This document shows, in pieces, positions 1-9,188 of a stretch of 36,327 nucleotides of DNA; the first letter of the stretch is position 1, and the number at the start of each line of letters is the position of its first letter. The DNA lies in assembly GCA_024278985.1 (NCBI GenBank), contig JAJRSC010000020.1:1-36327 (forward strand), given 5' to 3'. Position numbers and translations under genes: made by a program. This DNA comes from an archaeon. Lineage in GTDB: Archaea > AGJL01 > Methanococci > Methanococcales > Methanocaldococcaceae. The notes below the pieces were generated by a model. The model did not search any database. It saw only the letters and a program-made list of their open reading frames with translations, and was not told the origin of the DNA.

Positions 1-285
1 ACTGAAGAAGATGTAAAAACCACCGAAGAACTAAAAAAATTCCTAAAAGAAAAAGGACATCCAGTTATTAAATTGTGGAGTGAAGAAGAAACTAAAATAG
101 AGGAACAAAAAGAAGAGCAAGCTCCTCAAAAGTTAGAAGATAAAGAAAAACCTGATATATCAATTCAGGATTTAGAACTTCCTGGAGAATACTTTGGATT
201 ACCAACAGGAATTAAAATAATTATGCAAAATGTTATAATTAAAGCTGAAAAAATTATAATCACCAAAGAAAAAAGTAAAAAATAA
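1..285 (+). CDS. cdhC: C-terminal end of acetyl-CoA decarbonylase/synthase beta subunit (CdhC), partial
   Basis: The frame is open from the first base (T-E-E-D-V-K-T-T-E-E-L) to a TAA at 283-285, so only the last 94 residues are present; an apparent TTG start at 73 is internal. The stretch LKKFLKEKGHPVIKLW followed by a Glu/Lys/Pro-rich linker and a final GIKIIMQNVIIKAEKIIIT resembles the C-terminus of methanogen CdhC, the subunit that joins CO, a methyl group and CoA at the nickel-iron A-cluster. The metal-binding Cys residues would lie upstream, outside the window. The identification rests on the tail only. No strong hairpin follows; downstream DNA is AT-rich with scattered T-runs. Confidence 0.65.
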   Translation, partial: TEEDVKTTEELKKFLKEKGHPVIKLWSEEETKIEEQKEEQAPQKLEDKEKPDISIQDLELPGEYFGLPTGIKIIMQNVIIKAEKIIITKEKSKK

Positions 286-550
286 TAAAATTAATCACCT
301 ATAAGAATTATTATAAAAGAATATTCCTAACTAAATAATATAATTCCTATTTTTAGGACTTTAAAATAAATATATCATTATTGCTATTTTTGATTATTAT
401 AATTTAATATATTTAAATATGTTAATTTAAGGTCATTAAAAAATCTAAATAGTTATATTTATATTACTAATTTAAAGATTATAATAATTATTATGATTTC
501 TTAAAATAACTATTAAAAACTTTTATAACCTAATATCTCAGGGTGAGAGT
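286..550. other. AT-rich intergenic region between cdhC end and alkaline phosphatase
   Basis: About 265 bases with stops in every frame and no RNA-gene-like GC-rich stems. Two TATA-like stretches face the phosphatase gene: one near 454-464 (see the promoter entry) and a weaker TTTTATAA near 520-527 that lies too close to the start to leave room for the ribosome binding site. I see nothing else in it. Confidence 0.6.
445..464 (+). promoter_or_regulatory. Candidate promoter with a motif shared with pstS
   Basis: CTAAATAGT at 445-453, five bases, then TTATAT at 459-464. The TATA part predicts a start of transcription near 485-490, giving a leader of about 60 nt. The same 9-mer with the same 5-base spacing to TTATAT lies upstream of pstS on the other strand (16541-16560). 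The CTAAATAGT block sits where a BRE or an upstream regulator would bind. That it is a phosphate-response site is inference. Confidence 0.4.
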
Positions 551-2155
551 TTGAAAAATACACATACAAAAGTGGCTATTGGATTAATTATTATAGCAGT
601 AACTCTTTCAGTTTTTACTGCAGGATGTTTTGAAAGTTCAAGTACTACCTCAAAAATAGGTGTAAATGAAATTTCACCAACAAAAACAAATACACAATTA
701 GAAAGTGTCAATGCTAAAGCACCAAAAGCTAAGAATGTCATTATATTTATAGGAGATGGTATGGGAATTAACCAGGAATATTTAGCAAATAGATACTCTG
801 AAGAAGTTTATGGAAAAAATTTAACATTCCCATATATGACAAATAATATAGGATTAATTACAACAAGTTCATTAGGTAATGATGTTACAGATTCAGCTGC
901 TGCAGCAGTAGCCTTATTTTCAGGTTACAAAACAAAAAATAGAATGTTAAATATGCTCCCAAATGGAACAATACCTAAAAAAATTATATCAGAAATATTT
1001 AAAGAAGAAGGAAAATCTGTTGGAATTGTTACAACAACAAGAATAACCCACGCTACACCAGCAGCAATGTATGCACATATTAGAGATAGAGGAGAAGAGG
1101 ATATTATTGCCTTACAAATGTTAAAATTTGAACCTACTGTTGCTCTTGGTGGAGGAGCTGAATATTTCTTACCTGAAAATGAAGGAGGAAAAAGAAAAGA
1201 TGGAATAAATCTATTTGAAGAATTTAAGAAAAAAGGTTATGTTGTTGTTAGAAATAGAGAAGAGCTTCTAAAAGTAGATCCTTCAAAAACTGATAAATTA
1301 CTTGGAATATTTTCATACTCACATATGGCTTATGAAATTGATAGAGAAAATATTCCAGAATATCAAAATCAACCATCATTAGCTGAGATGACAGAAAAAG
1401 CTTTAGAAATTTTAAGTAAAAATCCAAAAGGATTTATTTTAATGGTTGAGGGAGGAAGAATAGATCATGGATATCATACTCATGATATAAAAGCGGCAGT
1501 TGTTGATGTTAAAGCATTTGACGATGCTATTAAAGTAGCCTTAGAATTCCAGAAAAAGCATCCAGATACTTTAATTATTGTAACAGCAGACCATGAAACT
1601 GGAGGTTTATCTATAGGTAGAGGAACATGTTCATATGCAGATAGTTCATCAGGAAATGTTAAAAGTTATAAAGAAAATGTTAAGGCTGTAAAGAATATAA
1701 AATGTAGTGTAAAATATTTAGTTAATAAAATTATAGAAGAAAACTTAAGTAAAGAAGAAGCTGTTAAATTAATTGAGAAAATGTGGGGAACAAAATTAAC
1801 TGATGACGAAAAACAGTTATTATTTAAATATCCATTAGATTCAAAGATAACCGATAAAACCATCCTTGACTACTATCCAAGAGTAAATGAATATTTAAGC
1901 AACTGGGGAGAATATGCTTTAACAAAAATTGAAAGTGATAGAGCGAGAGTTTATTGGACAGCTTATGGACATACACAAAATCCTGTAGCTGTTTGGGCTA
2001 AGGGTCCTGGAGATGTATTATTTAGAGGGTACTATGATAATACAGATATATATACAAAAATCCTTGAAGCTTCAAAAGGAGAATATCATAACACATCATG
2101 TACAGAATGTACTGGAACATGTATTACAGCTCCTGTAGCTGCTGCCACTCACTAA
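551..2155 (+). CDS. Alkaline phosphatase, secreted lipoprotein type
   Basis: PhoA-family phosphomonoesterase, 534 aa, starting at TTG behind GGTGAG (542-547). Residues 1-26 form a signal sequence with the lipobox-like VFTAGC, so it is probably lipid-anchored at Cys26 outside the membrane. Family landmarks are all present: IGDG with Asp69; DVTDSAAAA with catalytic Ser115; His167 in RITHAT; Glu300 and GGRIDHGYH with Asp305/His309; TADHETGG with Asp347/His348; and the last zinc-ligand type His474 in AYGHTQ. The protein ends with an unusual short tail containing Cys517, Cys520 and Cys524, not part of the usual fold. It releases phosphate from organic phosphate esters. It stands alone on this strand; pstS, a likely functional partner, lies 13 kb away. 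Confidence 0.93.
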   Translation: MKNTHTKVAIGLIIIAVTLSVFTAGCFESSSTTSKIGVNEISPTKTNTQLESVNAKAPKAKNVIIFIGDGMGINQEYLANRYSEEVYGKNLTFPYMTNNIGLITTSSLGNDVTDSAAAAVALFSGYKTKNRMLNMLPNGTIPKKIISEIFKEEGKSVGIVTTTRITHATPAAMYAHIRDRGEEDIIALQMLKFEPTVALGGGAEYFLPENEGGKRKDGINLFEEFKKKGYVVVRNREELLKVDPSKTDKLLGIFSYSHMAYEIDRENIPEYQNQPSLAEMTEKALEILSKNPKGFILMVEGGRIDHGYHTHDIKAAVVDVKAFDDAIKVALEFQKKHPDTLIIVTADHETGGLSIGRGTCSYADSSSGNVKSYKENVKAVKNIKCSVKYLVNKIIEENLSKEEAVKLIEKMWGTKLTDDEKQLLFKYPLDSKITDKTILDYYPRVNEYLSNWGEYALTKIESDRARVYWTAYGHTQNPVAVWAKGPGDVLFRGYYDNTDIYTKILEASKGEYHNTSCTECTGTCITAPVAAATH

Positions 2156-2163
2156 ATAAAACC

Positions 2164-2189
2164 TTATTTTATTTACAAATTTTTTTATT
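2164..2189 (+). terminator. Poly-T terminator after alkaline phosphatase
   Basis: Two T-rich tracts (TTATTTTATTT and ATTTTTTTATT) follow the stop codon by 8 bases. Archaeal termination uses such U-tracts without a hairpin. Placement fits, but the AT-rich background makes chance runs common. Confidence 0.4.
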
Positions 2190-2191
2190 AA

Positions 2192-2281
2192 ATTACTAAG
2201 GAAGTAGTTGAAGATTTAGATTTAAAAGTTAAGGATGGAAGTTATAATACTTATAAAATCTACTTTAGTCCAAAGAGAACT
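2192..2281 (+). pseudogene. Possible coding remnant, start-less
   Basis: The plus strand reads TKEVVEDLDLKVKD, then GSYNTYKIYFSPKRTK, from about 2195 up to and into the stop of the opposite-strand gene. The residues look like real protein (alternating hydrophobic pattern, codon use like neighbours), but a stop lies just upstream at 2189-2191 and there is no start codon or ribosome binding site. I read it as a leftover end of a deleted gene. I do not recognise the family. Chance is the alternative. Confidence 0.3.
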
Positions 2282-3071
2282 AAATTTTTTCAAATTCTTC
2301 AATCTCTTTTAATGTTTTTGTATCTTTGTTTTTTAATGCAATATCTTTAATTTTCTTTAATATTTTTGGTTTATAATTTGTAAGTTTATATACTTCTCTA
2401 CAGTAGTTTAAAATGTCTTTATAATGCTTCTCAAATATCTTTTCATTATATTTTGATAGTTCATAGGCCAATAAACCTTTAATTACATCCTTATTTGAAA
2501 ATATATATACTGGATGTATCCAAATTATAACCTTATTTTCATCTTCTTCAATGTAGTTATCTACTGAACTCTCATTCATAAAAACATCCATATATACATA
2601 AATATCTTTTTTTATATCTTTATTAATATCCGTTAAAATCTCATCAGCCATTTTATCGAAGTCAATAACCTTTTTATCCATTTCTTCTTCACTTAATTCC
2701 ATCCATTTTAAAATTCTTTCTCTAAATTCCCAGCTTTCTGGTTTTTTAGGATTGTAAATTTTATATTCCTTTTTTAAAAATTTATAGTCTTTACTATCTT
2801 TTGATGATAATGATATAATTAAAATTCCTCTATCTAAATCTTTTAAGTTTATGCTTTTAATCCAATATTCCCTATTTTTAACATCAAAGTCTTCTAAATT
2901 ATCAACATCTTCCAAATTTTTAATATATTTTTTTTCTCCTTTTAATCCTTTTAAATAAAATCCTTTAAATTCAATATCAACATGCTCACATCTTATAACA
3001 TCTTTACAATATTCATCTAAATTTTTATAAATATCCTGAAGAACTTTATATGCTAATTCTTTTGCTTTCAT
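2280..3071 (-). CDS. Conserved-looking hypothetical protein, last gene of cofD operon
   Basis: 263 aa, acidic and lysine-rich, with no signal peptide or membrane segment. I do not recognise it. Residues about 180-215 (VIIWIHPVYIFSNKD, then VIKGLLAYELSKYNE) resemble the layout around the HExxH helix of small zinc proteases, but the first His is Tyr and the second is Lys, so it cannot bind zinc there. The C-terminus is a run of charged helices. It starts 3 bases after the stop of the PUA-domain gene, so it is almost surely co-transcribed and perhaps translationally coupled. Confidence 0.7.
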   Translation of the reverse strand: MKAKELAYKVLQDIYKNLDEYCKDVIRCEHVDIEFKGFYLKGLKGEKKYIKNLEDVDNLEDFDVKNREYWIKSINLKDLDRGILIISLSSKDSKDYKFLKKEYKIYNPKKPESWEFRERILKWMELSEEEMDKKVIDFDKMADEILTDINKDIKKDIYVYMDVFMNESSVDNYIEEDENKVIIWIHPVYIFSNKDVIKGLLAYELSKYNEKIFEKHYKDILNYCREVYKLTNYKPKILKKIKDIALKNKDTKTLKEIEEFEKI

Positions 3072-3074
3072 AAT

Positions 3075-3557
3075 TTAACCACCTTTTCTTAAATACCAAC
3101 CTTTATCTTTAATATTCTTTATCATTTTTCCATCAAAATATCCAATTCCTAAAAAATCTCTATTTTTATTAAAAACAGCTATTCTTCCAGAGCCATTAAT
3201 ATATACAATAGAATTGTTAAATATGTCCCTTCCATATAAAAATAGTGTCTCTCCTTTTTCATTTATGATAGCATAGTTTTTATTAATATAGTTTGATATT
3301 ATTGTGAATCCTTCTAAACTTAATTTAAATTTATTATTTTTTATTTCTCCAAAAACATTACCTACAGTATAGATTTCATCAAAAAACTTTAATTTTTTTT
3401 TAGCATCATAAGATAAATAACAAACTGTTAGCCATTTATTTTTTAAAATAACTAATCTATCAAAATTAAAAGTTTCAAAAAAATTTTTTGGTGTATATCT
3501 TAATATCTCTTTTTCTATTAATTTTTTTTCATAATCCTTTAAATCTCTAAATTTCAT
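3075..3557 (-). CDS. PUA-domain protein, NIP7/UPF0113-like
   Basis: 160 aa. The C-terminal half ([20 protein letters not shown], then [15 protein letters not shown]) is a PUA RNA-binding domain, and the N-terminal half ([21 protein letters not shown]) is the helical start typical of NIP7-type proteins. NIP7 relatives bind RNA and act in ribosome assembly in eukaryotes; a role in archaeal rRNA maturation or RNA modification is inference. Its ATG overlaps the cofD stop (TAATG, one shared base), so translation is coupled to cofD. Confidence 0.75.
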   Translation of the reverse strand: MKFRDLKDYEKKLIEKEILRYTPKNFFETFNFDRLVILKNKWLTVCYLSYDAKKKLKFFDEIYTVGNVFGEIKNNKFKLSLEGFTIISNYINKNYAIINEKGETLFLYGRDIFNNSIVYINGSGRIAVFNKNRDFLGIGYFDGKMIKNIKDKGWYLRKGG

Positions 3558-4462
3558 TATTTCACTAATTCTAAAACTTCCTTAGCCAATCTTATTTTAT
3601 CCTCTTTATTTTTCATTATTATATTTGTAGAATAAATTTCACAATCAACTTTAATATTATTATCAGTGTTATGAACAACAAAAATGTCTATAATATCCTC
3701 ATAAAATTTATATACTCCATAAGGAGAGGATTCATAACCTTTTGCCTTCATTAATTTATCAGCTGGTCCAGAGATTGGAGAAGTTCCAACAATTGGAGAA
3801 ATTACTATAACCTTTTTCTTTTTTAATATCTCTCTATACCCAACTGATAATATTGGGCCTATAGAAGTTATAGGGTTGGATGGTCCTATTATAATAGCCT
3901 TACTTTTTTTAATATCTTCAACTGCATTATTTAAAGGTTTTGAATATATAGAATTTTCATATATAACATCTAAAACATCTACATTTCCCTTTCTTTTTAT
4001 CCAAAAGTCATGGAACTTTAATAAATCTATTTTTCCATTAATATTTACTAATATTTTTGTTTCTACTTTATCATCGGTCATAGGATAAACTTTTTGTTTA
4101 ATATTTAGTAACCTTCTTTCTATATCAACAATTTCAGATAGCTTATATCCTTTCTTTAATAATAATGCTTTATGTATTTTTAAAGCTCTATCTCTATCTC
4201 CTATTCTTAAAAATTCATCAACACCATATTTTTTTAACATCTCATGAGTTATAAAACTATCTCCTCTTATCCCATACCAACATTCCTCATTTATTAAATC
4301 AGACAAAGTATAAAGAACTGTATCTACATCAGGAGAAACATATAAATCATTTAACCATAAATCTTCCCCAGTATTAACAATAACTGAAAAATTTTCTTCT
4401 ACTTCCTTTAATCCCTGCAAAAATTTAGGAGTTCCAGTTCCACCAGATAAGATGACTAACAT
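3557..4462 (-). CDS. cofD: 2-phospho-L-lactate transferase CofD (coenzyme F420 synthesis)
   Basis: 301 aa. CofD transfers a lactyl-phosphate group (2-phospholactate or enolpyruvyl form) from its GDP-activated donor to Fo, giving F420-0, the core of the hydride carrier of methanogenesis. The N-terminal [15 protein letters not shown] (residues 4-18), NTGED (30-34), [12 protein letters not shown] (42-53) and the late [11 protein letters not shown] are all family hallmarks. Start ATG with GGAGTT upstream. It follows the glycosyltransferase gene by 11 bases and shares a base with the next gene, in an operon headed by a membrane regulator. Confidence 0.95.
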   Translation of the reverse strand: MLVILSGGTGTPKFLQGLKEVEENFSVIVNTGEDLWLNDLYVSPDVDTVLYTLSDLINEECWYGIRGDSFITHEMLKKYGVDEFLRIGDRDRALKIHKALLLKKGYKLSEIVDIERRLLNIKQKVYPMTDDKVETKILVNINGKIDLLKFHDFWIKRKGNVDVLDVIYENSIYSKPLNNAVEDIKKSKAIIIGPSNPITSIGPILSVGYREILKKKKVIVISPIVGTSPISGPADKLMKAKGYESSPYGVYKFYEDIIDIFVVHNTDNNIKVDCEIYSTNIIMKNKEDKIRLAKEVLELVK

Positions 4463-4473
4463 ATTAAACTCCT

Positions 4474-5589
4474 TTATATAATTTTTAACTTAAATTTATA
4501 TTTTCCAGAAGTTTCAATTTTATTAGTAAAGTTATTTATTATCTCTCTAATTTTTTTCTTTCCATTGTATATTTTATATAGACTTCTCATTTTTTTAGCT
4601 TTTTTTCTACAAGTCTTAGCTTTCTCTATAGCATCCATTAAGTTATCAAGATTCTTATAGTTGAGATAAACTCCACAACCTAACTCATGAACTTTCTTAG
4701 CATTGTTATTTTGCTCTGGATGGTCTAAATCAGGAATAACAACTAATGGTTTTCCAAAACATAATGATTCCATAATTGTAGAATGTCCTCCATGAGAGAC
4801 TATAATAGATGCATATCTCATTAATTCATCCATTTTTGTAGTAAATGGAATAATCTCAACATTTTCATGTTTTACTACTTCCAACTTTTTGGCTACTTCA
4901 TAACTACCACAAACTAATTTAACATTAAAATTATATTCAATAGCCAAATCTCTTAACTTCTCTAAAATCTTATATCTATACTCAAAACCACCTATAACAC
5001 TTAAAATATAACCATCATTACCAACATTATTAACATTGTATCTAATTAATGGCCCAATAAATTCCATATTTTTTAAAGGTTTTATATTATATTCACAGAT
5101 AGTATAAGGTAAAGGAAAATCAGGAATAATAACTTTTTCACATCTTTTATTTATAAAGTTTAAAAATTTCATAGTTGGATAAACAACAATATCTGTTTTA
5201 AATTTATATTTGGTATAATTTTGGTTTGTTATGCAAAAAACAGGTTTTTTTAAGAACTTGGCAACAACAACAGAACTATATTTACAATCAGATATAACTA
5301 AATCAGGATTATAATATTTAATAACTTTATATTCTCTTTTTATAGCTTTTTGTGGATTATGTTCTTTATTAAATATTGTAGATTTTAAATCAAATTTTCC
5401 ATCTTTTCCTTTTAATTTAATCTCTGGATATGTCTCAATAACCTCATATCCATATTTTTCAATGAATTCCTTACTTTTACCATAGGCCAAAAATAAGATA
5501 TCATACTCATCTTTTATTGCTTCAGCTAAGGCTATGCATCTTGTAGTATGCCCAAATCCTTCTCCACATACAGATATAACTATCTTCAT
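4474..5589 (-). CDS. MurG-like (family 28-type) glycosyltransferase
   Basis: 371 aa with a GT-B layout. The N-terminal glycine-rich loop GEGFGHTTR (residues 9-17) is followed by a Rossmann-like domain; the C-terminal nucleotide-sugar site carries SHGGHST (265-271), GKPLVVIP (279-286) and DHPEQ (289-293). It probably transfers a sugar from a UDP-sugar. The acceptor is unknown; Methanococcales have no murein, so a glycolipid or surface glycan is more likely. No signal sequence. Start ATG overlaps the stop of the upstream regulator gene (ATGA) with GGAGTT before it. It resembles a gene that I recall next to cofD in M. jannaschii. Confidence 0.85.
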   Translation of the reverse strand: MKIVISVCGEGFGHTTRCIALAEAIKDEYDILFLAYGKSKEFIEKYGYEVIETYPEIKLKGKDGKFDLKSTIFNKEHNPQKAIKREYKVIKYYNPDLVISDCKYSSVVVAKFLKKPVFCITNQNYTKYKFKTDIVVYPTMKFLNFINKRCEKVIIPDFPLPYTICEYNIKPLKNMEFIGPLIRYNVNNVGNDGYILSVIGGFEYRYKILEKLRDLAIEYNFNVKLVCGSYEVAKKLEVVKHENVEIIPFTTKMDELMRYASIIVSHGGHSTIMESLCFGKPLVVIPDLDHPEQNNNAKKVHELGCGVYLNYKNLDNLMDAIEKAKTCRKKAKKMRSLYKIYNGKKKIREIINNFTNKIETSGKYKFKLKII

Positions 5590-6878
5590 AATAACTCCTC
5601 ACTTTCTTCTGTTAATCTTAACTTATTAATTCTTCCTATCTTCTCCTTTTTAATAATTTTCCTATCTTCCAACTCAGTTACTATTCTTGAAACTTTAGGC
5701 TTACTCATATTAGTAATCTCACATATCTCTTTCTGAGTTATAGATCCATGTTCTTTAATTAACTCAATAATTCTCTTTTCATCATCTGTTAAGAACTGCC
5801 AAAGTATTCCTTTTTTATAATCTTTAAGTTCATCTAATTTTTTCTTTAATTCAGAGATCTCATATTTTAGTTTTTCATTCTCCTTAGATAAAAAACTATT
5901 TAACTCTCTCAATTTACTTATTTCAATATTTTGATTGCTAATTTTTTCAGTTAATTCTGTAATTTTTGCTTCATACTTGGCAATTTTCTCAGATAAATCT
6001 TTTATATATTCCTCCTTTTCTATCAAATAATTTTTATACTCTTCACATTCATTTTTTAATTTTTCAATTAGTTCCATCAAATTTATGTTATTTTTTTCTT
6101 TCTCTTCTAATGATTTTTTTAAACTTTTAATTTCTTTTTTATATTTTTTCCTTTTAGAAAATTCTACGAATAAAAAAGATATTGAAGATATACTTACTAA
6201 CAATAAAATTCCAATAATTATAATATATTTTAAATTTATTTGGCTATTATTTGTTAGCTGAGAAATGTTTTCAATAGTTCCTGATTTAGGAAATGATACA
6301 AAAGAATATTTTACATTTATAGTTAGAATATAGTTTTTATTATCTTTGATAGTCCATTCAATAATTTGATGCCTACCATCAGTTTTTATTACATATCCTC
6401 CAGGTGTTATGTATAGATTTTTTTCATCAGATAAAATAACTGCTCCGGGAGGTAGGATAATTTTAATATTTGTTATTTTTGATATTATAGGAATGTTTAA
6501 TACCAACTGTTTATTTGTATATCCCCATATTGCATTATATACAATTCCATTGTAAGATATAATTACTTTTTTATCTGGTTCTACTGGCTTATTCAACTTA
6601 ACCATTATTTTTGTACTTGCTTCATAATATTTAATTTCCAAACCTTCAATACCATTACTTGAATTTATGGTTATATTTCCAAGATTTTGAGGGATTAGAA
6701 TAGAAAACTCTTTAATAAGTTCATTTTCATTATTATAAATTGTTAAATTTATTGTTTCATTTATTAGATTGTTGGGTAATATCTTACAGATAAATGTTGA
6801 ATTTTCAATAACATAGCCATTTATAGAACCTATCAGTAAAAATAATAAAATAATTAAAATTTTTTTTATATCTATCAC
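5586..6878 (-). CDS. Membrane-anchored coiled-coil protein with C-terminal winged helix
   Basis: 430 aa with four parts: a signal sequence (1-23); an extracytoplasmic beta-rich domain (about 25-200) of the kind found outside archaeal one-pass regulators; a transmembrane helix (218-240); and a cytoplasmic part with a long coiled coil (244-355) ending in a winged helix (362-430; [21 protein letters not shown] is the recognition region). This architecture suggests an outside signal passed to a DNA-binding domain. It heads the glycosyltransferase-cofD operon, so it may control it. The start is uncertain: GTG at 6878 lies inside the only GGTGA, so true initiation may be slightly downstream. Confidence 0.75.
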   Translation of the reverse strand: MIDIKKILIILLFLLIGSINGYVIENSTFICKILPNNLINETINLTIYNNENELIKEFSILIPQNLGNITINSSNGIEGLEIKYYEASTKIMVKLNKPVEPDKKVIISYNGIVYNAIWGYTNKQLVLNIPIISKITNIKIILPPGAVILSDEKNLYITPGGYVIKTDGRHQIIEWTIKDNKNYILTINVKYSFVSFPKSGTIENISQLTNNSQINLKYIIIIGILLLVSISSISFLFVEFSKRKKYKKEIKSLKKSLEEKEKNNINLMELIEKLKNECEEYKNYLIEKEEYIKDLSEKIAKYEAKITELTEKISNQNIEISKLRELNSFLSKENEKLKYEISELKKKLDELKDYKKGILWQFLTDDEKRIIELIKEHGSITQKEICEITNMSKPKVSRIVTELEDRKIIKKEKIGRINKLRLTEESEELL

Positions 6879-6939
6879 CCAACATATTAAAATTCCAAAA
6901 GGTATTTATGGGAATATTATATATATTATTATGTTTTTG

Positions 6940-6949
6940 TTATAAATAC
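6940..6949 (+). promoter_or_regulatory. TATA box of lon
   Basis: TTATAAATAC lies about 47 bases before the GTG at 6992 and predicts transcription from about 6970, with a leader near 22 nt that contains GGTGAG. It lies downstream of the first in-frame ATG (6908), so that ATG cannot be the start if this promoter is used. Confidence 0.5.
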
Positions 6950-6991
6950 TATTTTAAATATTTTAAAATTTTTTATTTTTTGGTGAGAATT

Positions 6992-8905
6992 GTGTTTTCA
7001 GTAAAATTTAAAACTACTGAAGAGCTTCCAGAGCCATCTCCAAGGTTAATTGACCAAGTTATTGGACAGGATGAAGCTGTTAAGATAGTACTATCTGCTG
7101 TAAAAAATAAAAGAAATGTTATTTTATTGGGAGAGCCAGGAGTAGGAAAATCAATGATAGTTAAAGCTGTTGGTGAAATTTTACAAGATTTTGGAGAATT
7201 TACACCTTACTATATAATAGCTAAACCAAATTTAAAAAATATGGAAAAACCAATTGTTGAGGTTATTGATGGAGAATATAAAGAGAAAGAAAAGGAAATA
7301 CCTAAAGTTAGTTTTAGAGGAAATAGCCCTTTAACTTTACTTTTACTAATGATTGGTGCTATTTTATTATCTCAATATATTATTGGGAAATTACCAACTG
7401 AACATTTATTAGCTGCTGTAACAACAACATCATTAATTGTTTTAATATTTGGATTTATAATAATACTCTCAACTTTATTAGGAACATCAAGAGGAGCAAT
7501 GTCTAATCAGTTATCCCCCTCTGATTTAAAACCAGTTCTTTTATATGAATGTAAAAAAAGGCCTTTAGTTAAAGCAAGTGCTTACAATGTAACAAGACTA
7601 TTAGGAGATATAAAGCATTGTCCTCTTGGTGGAAGACCTCCTTTAGGAACTCCACCACATAAAAGAATAATACTTGGAGCTATACATGAAGCTCATAGAG
7701 GGATTTTATATGTTGATGAAATTAAAACTATGCCCTTAGAAGTTCAGGACTATATATTAACAGCTTTACAAGATAAAAAACTACCTATAAGTGGTAGAAA
7801 TCCTAATTCATCTGGAGCAACTGTTGAAACTAATCCTATACCATGTGACTTTATTTTAATTATGTCTGGAAATATGGATGATGTTTATAACTTAAGAGCT
7901 CCACTACTTGATAGAATTGATTATAAAATTGTTTTAAAGGATAAAATGGAAAATACTTTAGAAAATAGGGATAAACTTTTACAGTTTATTGTCCAAGAAA
8001 TTAAAAATAACAATTTAAATCATATGACTTATGATGCATGTTGTGAGATTGTTAGAATAGCTCAATATATAGCTGGTTCTAAAGATAGATTAACACTTAG
8101 ATTAAGGTTATTGGCAAATATTATTAAAATGGCCAACGATTTAGCTTTAGGAAAAGAGATAGAGGAAATTTTAAAAAATAGTAACGAGAAAGATTATACT
8201 CCATCTGGAAAAAAACAGGGGATTTATATTAAAGCAGAACATGTAAGAACTATCTTTGAGACAGGAATATATAGTATGGAAAAACAAGTTGCTATAAACT
8301 ACATAAAGAACTTTAAAAGATATAAACATATAGTCCCAAATGATGAGCCAAAAATTGGGGTTATATATGGTTTAGCTGTATTAGGAACTGGAGGAATAGG
8401 TGATGTTACTAAAATTATAGTCCAAATATTAGAATCCAAAAATCCAGGAACTCATCTTTTAAATATTTCTGGAGATATAGCTAAGCATTCTATCACATTA
8501 GCATCAGCTTTATCTAAAAAACTAATAAGTGAAGGTAAATTACCACTTCCTAAAAAGGATATTGACTTAAACAATAAGGAAATATATATTCAATTTAGTC
8601 AATCTTATTCAAAAATAGATGGTGATTCTGCTACAGCAGCCGTTTGTTTAGCGACAATATCAGCACTATTAGAGATTCCTTTAAAACAGGACTTTGCTAT
8701 AACAGGAAGTTTAGATTTAAGTGGTAATGTCTTGGCCATAGGTGGAGTAAATGAAAAAATTGAAGCTGCTAAAAGATATGGATTTAAGAGAGTTATAATT
8801 CCTGAGGCAAATATGATTGATGTTATTAATAGTGAGGGTATTGAAATTATTCCTGCTAAGACAATTGAGGATATAATACCATTAGTTTTTGAAATAAATA
8901 AATGA
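6992..8905 (+). CDS. lonB: Archaeal membrane-anchored Lon protease (LonB)
   Basis: 637 aa from GTG 6992, chosen because GGTGAG (6982-6987) precedes it at the spacing used by its neighbours; a longer frame from ATG 6908 would add an odd aromatic-rich stretch. Order of parts: Walker A GEPGVGKS (47-54); two membrane helices (about 113-132 and 140-164) inserted in the AAA+ domain, the mark of archaeal LonB; Walker B with Asp242/Glu243 in ILYVDE; and the protease domain with Ser546 in IDGDSATAA and Lys589 in GGVNEKIEAA, the Ser-Lys dyad. An ATP-driven protease on the inner face of the membrane that degrades unfolded and membrane proteins. No intein. Confidence 0.96.
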   Translation: MFSVKFKTTEELPEPSPRLIDQVIGQDEAVKIVLSAVKNKRNVILLGEPGVGKSMIVKAVGEILQDFGEFTPYYIIAKPNLKNMEKPIVEVIDGEYKEKEKEIPKVSFRGNSPLTLLLLMIGAILLSQYIIGKLPTEHLLAAVTTTSLIVLIFGFIIILSTLLGTSRGAMSNQLSPSDLKPVLLYECKKRPLVKASAYNVTRLLGDIKHCPLGGRPPLGTPPHKRIILGAIHEAHRGILYVDEIKTMPLEVQDYILTALQDKKLPISGRNPNSSGATVETNPIPCDFILIMSGNMDDVYNLRAPLLDRIDYKIVLKDKMENTLENRDKLLQFIVQEIKNNNLNHMTYDACCEIVRIAQYIAGSKDRLTLRLRLLANIIKMANDLALGKEIEEILKNSNEKDYTPSGKKQGIYIKAEHVRTIFETGIYSMEKQVAINYIKNFKRYKHIVPNDEPKIGVIYGLAVLGTGGIGDVTKIIVQILESKNPGTHLLNISGDIAKHSITLASALSKKLISEGKLPLPKKDIDLNNKEIYIQFSQSYSKIDGDSATAAVCLATISALLEIPLKQDFAITGSLDLSGNVLAIGGVNEKIEAAKRYGFKRVIIPEANMIDVINSEGIEIIPAKTIEDIIPLVFEINK

Positions 8906-8912
8906 TGATAGT

Positions 8913-9188
8913 ATGGATGATGATATTAGGGAGAGATTAGAAGTATTAAGTAAAAAAATTCTTGAAATTGACAAAAAAGTAGATTTGAAACTACAAAATA
9001 ATGAAAAAAAAATTCTTGAATATACTAAAAATTATTTATATAAAATGTCCAAAAATGAAGAAAACAAGTTTAAAATTTTAGTTAGATATGTTAAGTTCTT
9101 GAGAGTATTAATATTAATTTTAAGTTTTTTAGTTATTTTTTTGTATATTGTAACTATTTTAATATTAATTAAATTAATCTATAGTTAA
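8913..9188 (+). CDS. Small coiled-coil protein with C-terminal membrane anchor
   Basis: 91 aa. Residues 1-58 are charged with heptad-like repeats ([18 protein letters not shown]) and 62-90 form one hydrophobic helix ([16 protein letters not shown]), so a tail-anchored coiled coil facing the cytoplasm is likely. No recognised family. It begins 7 bases after lonB, so it may be co-transcribed and could act with the membrane protease; that is inference. No good ribosome binding site, suggesting coupling to lonB translation. Its last 20 bases overlap the end of convergent gatD. Confidence 0.6.
   Translation: MDDDIRERLEVLSKKILEIDKKVDLKLQNNEKKILEYTKNYLYKMSKNEENKFKILVRYVKFLRVLILILSFLVIFLYIVTILILIKLIYS

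Noticed and set aside
2280-6878. Whole five-gene run as a defence island
   Set aside because: CofD and the PUA protein are housekeeping, spacing is typical of native operons, and base composition does not differ from the surroundings.
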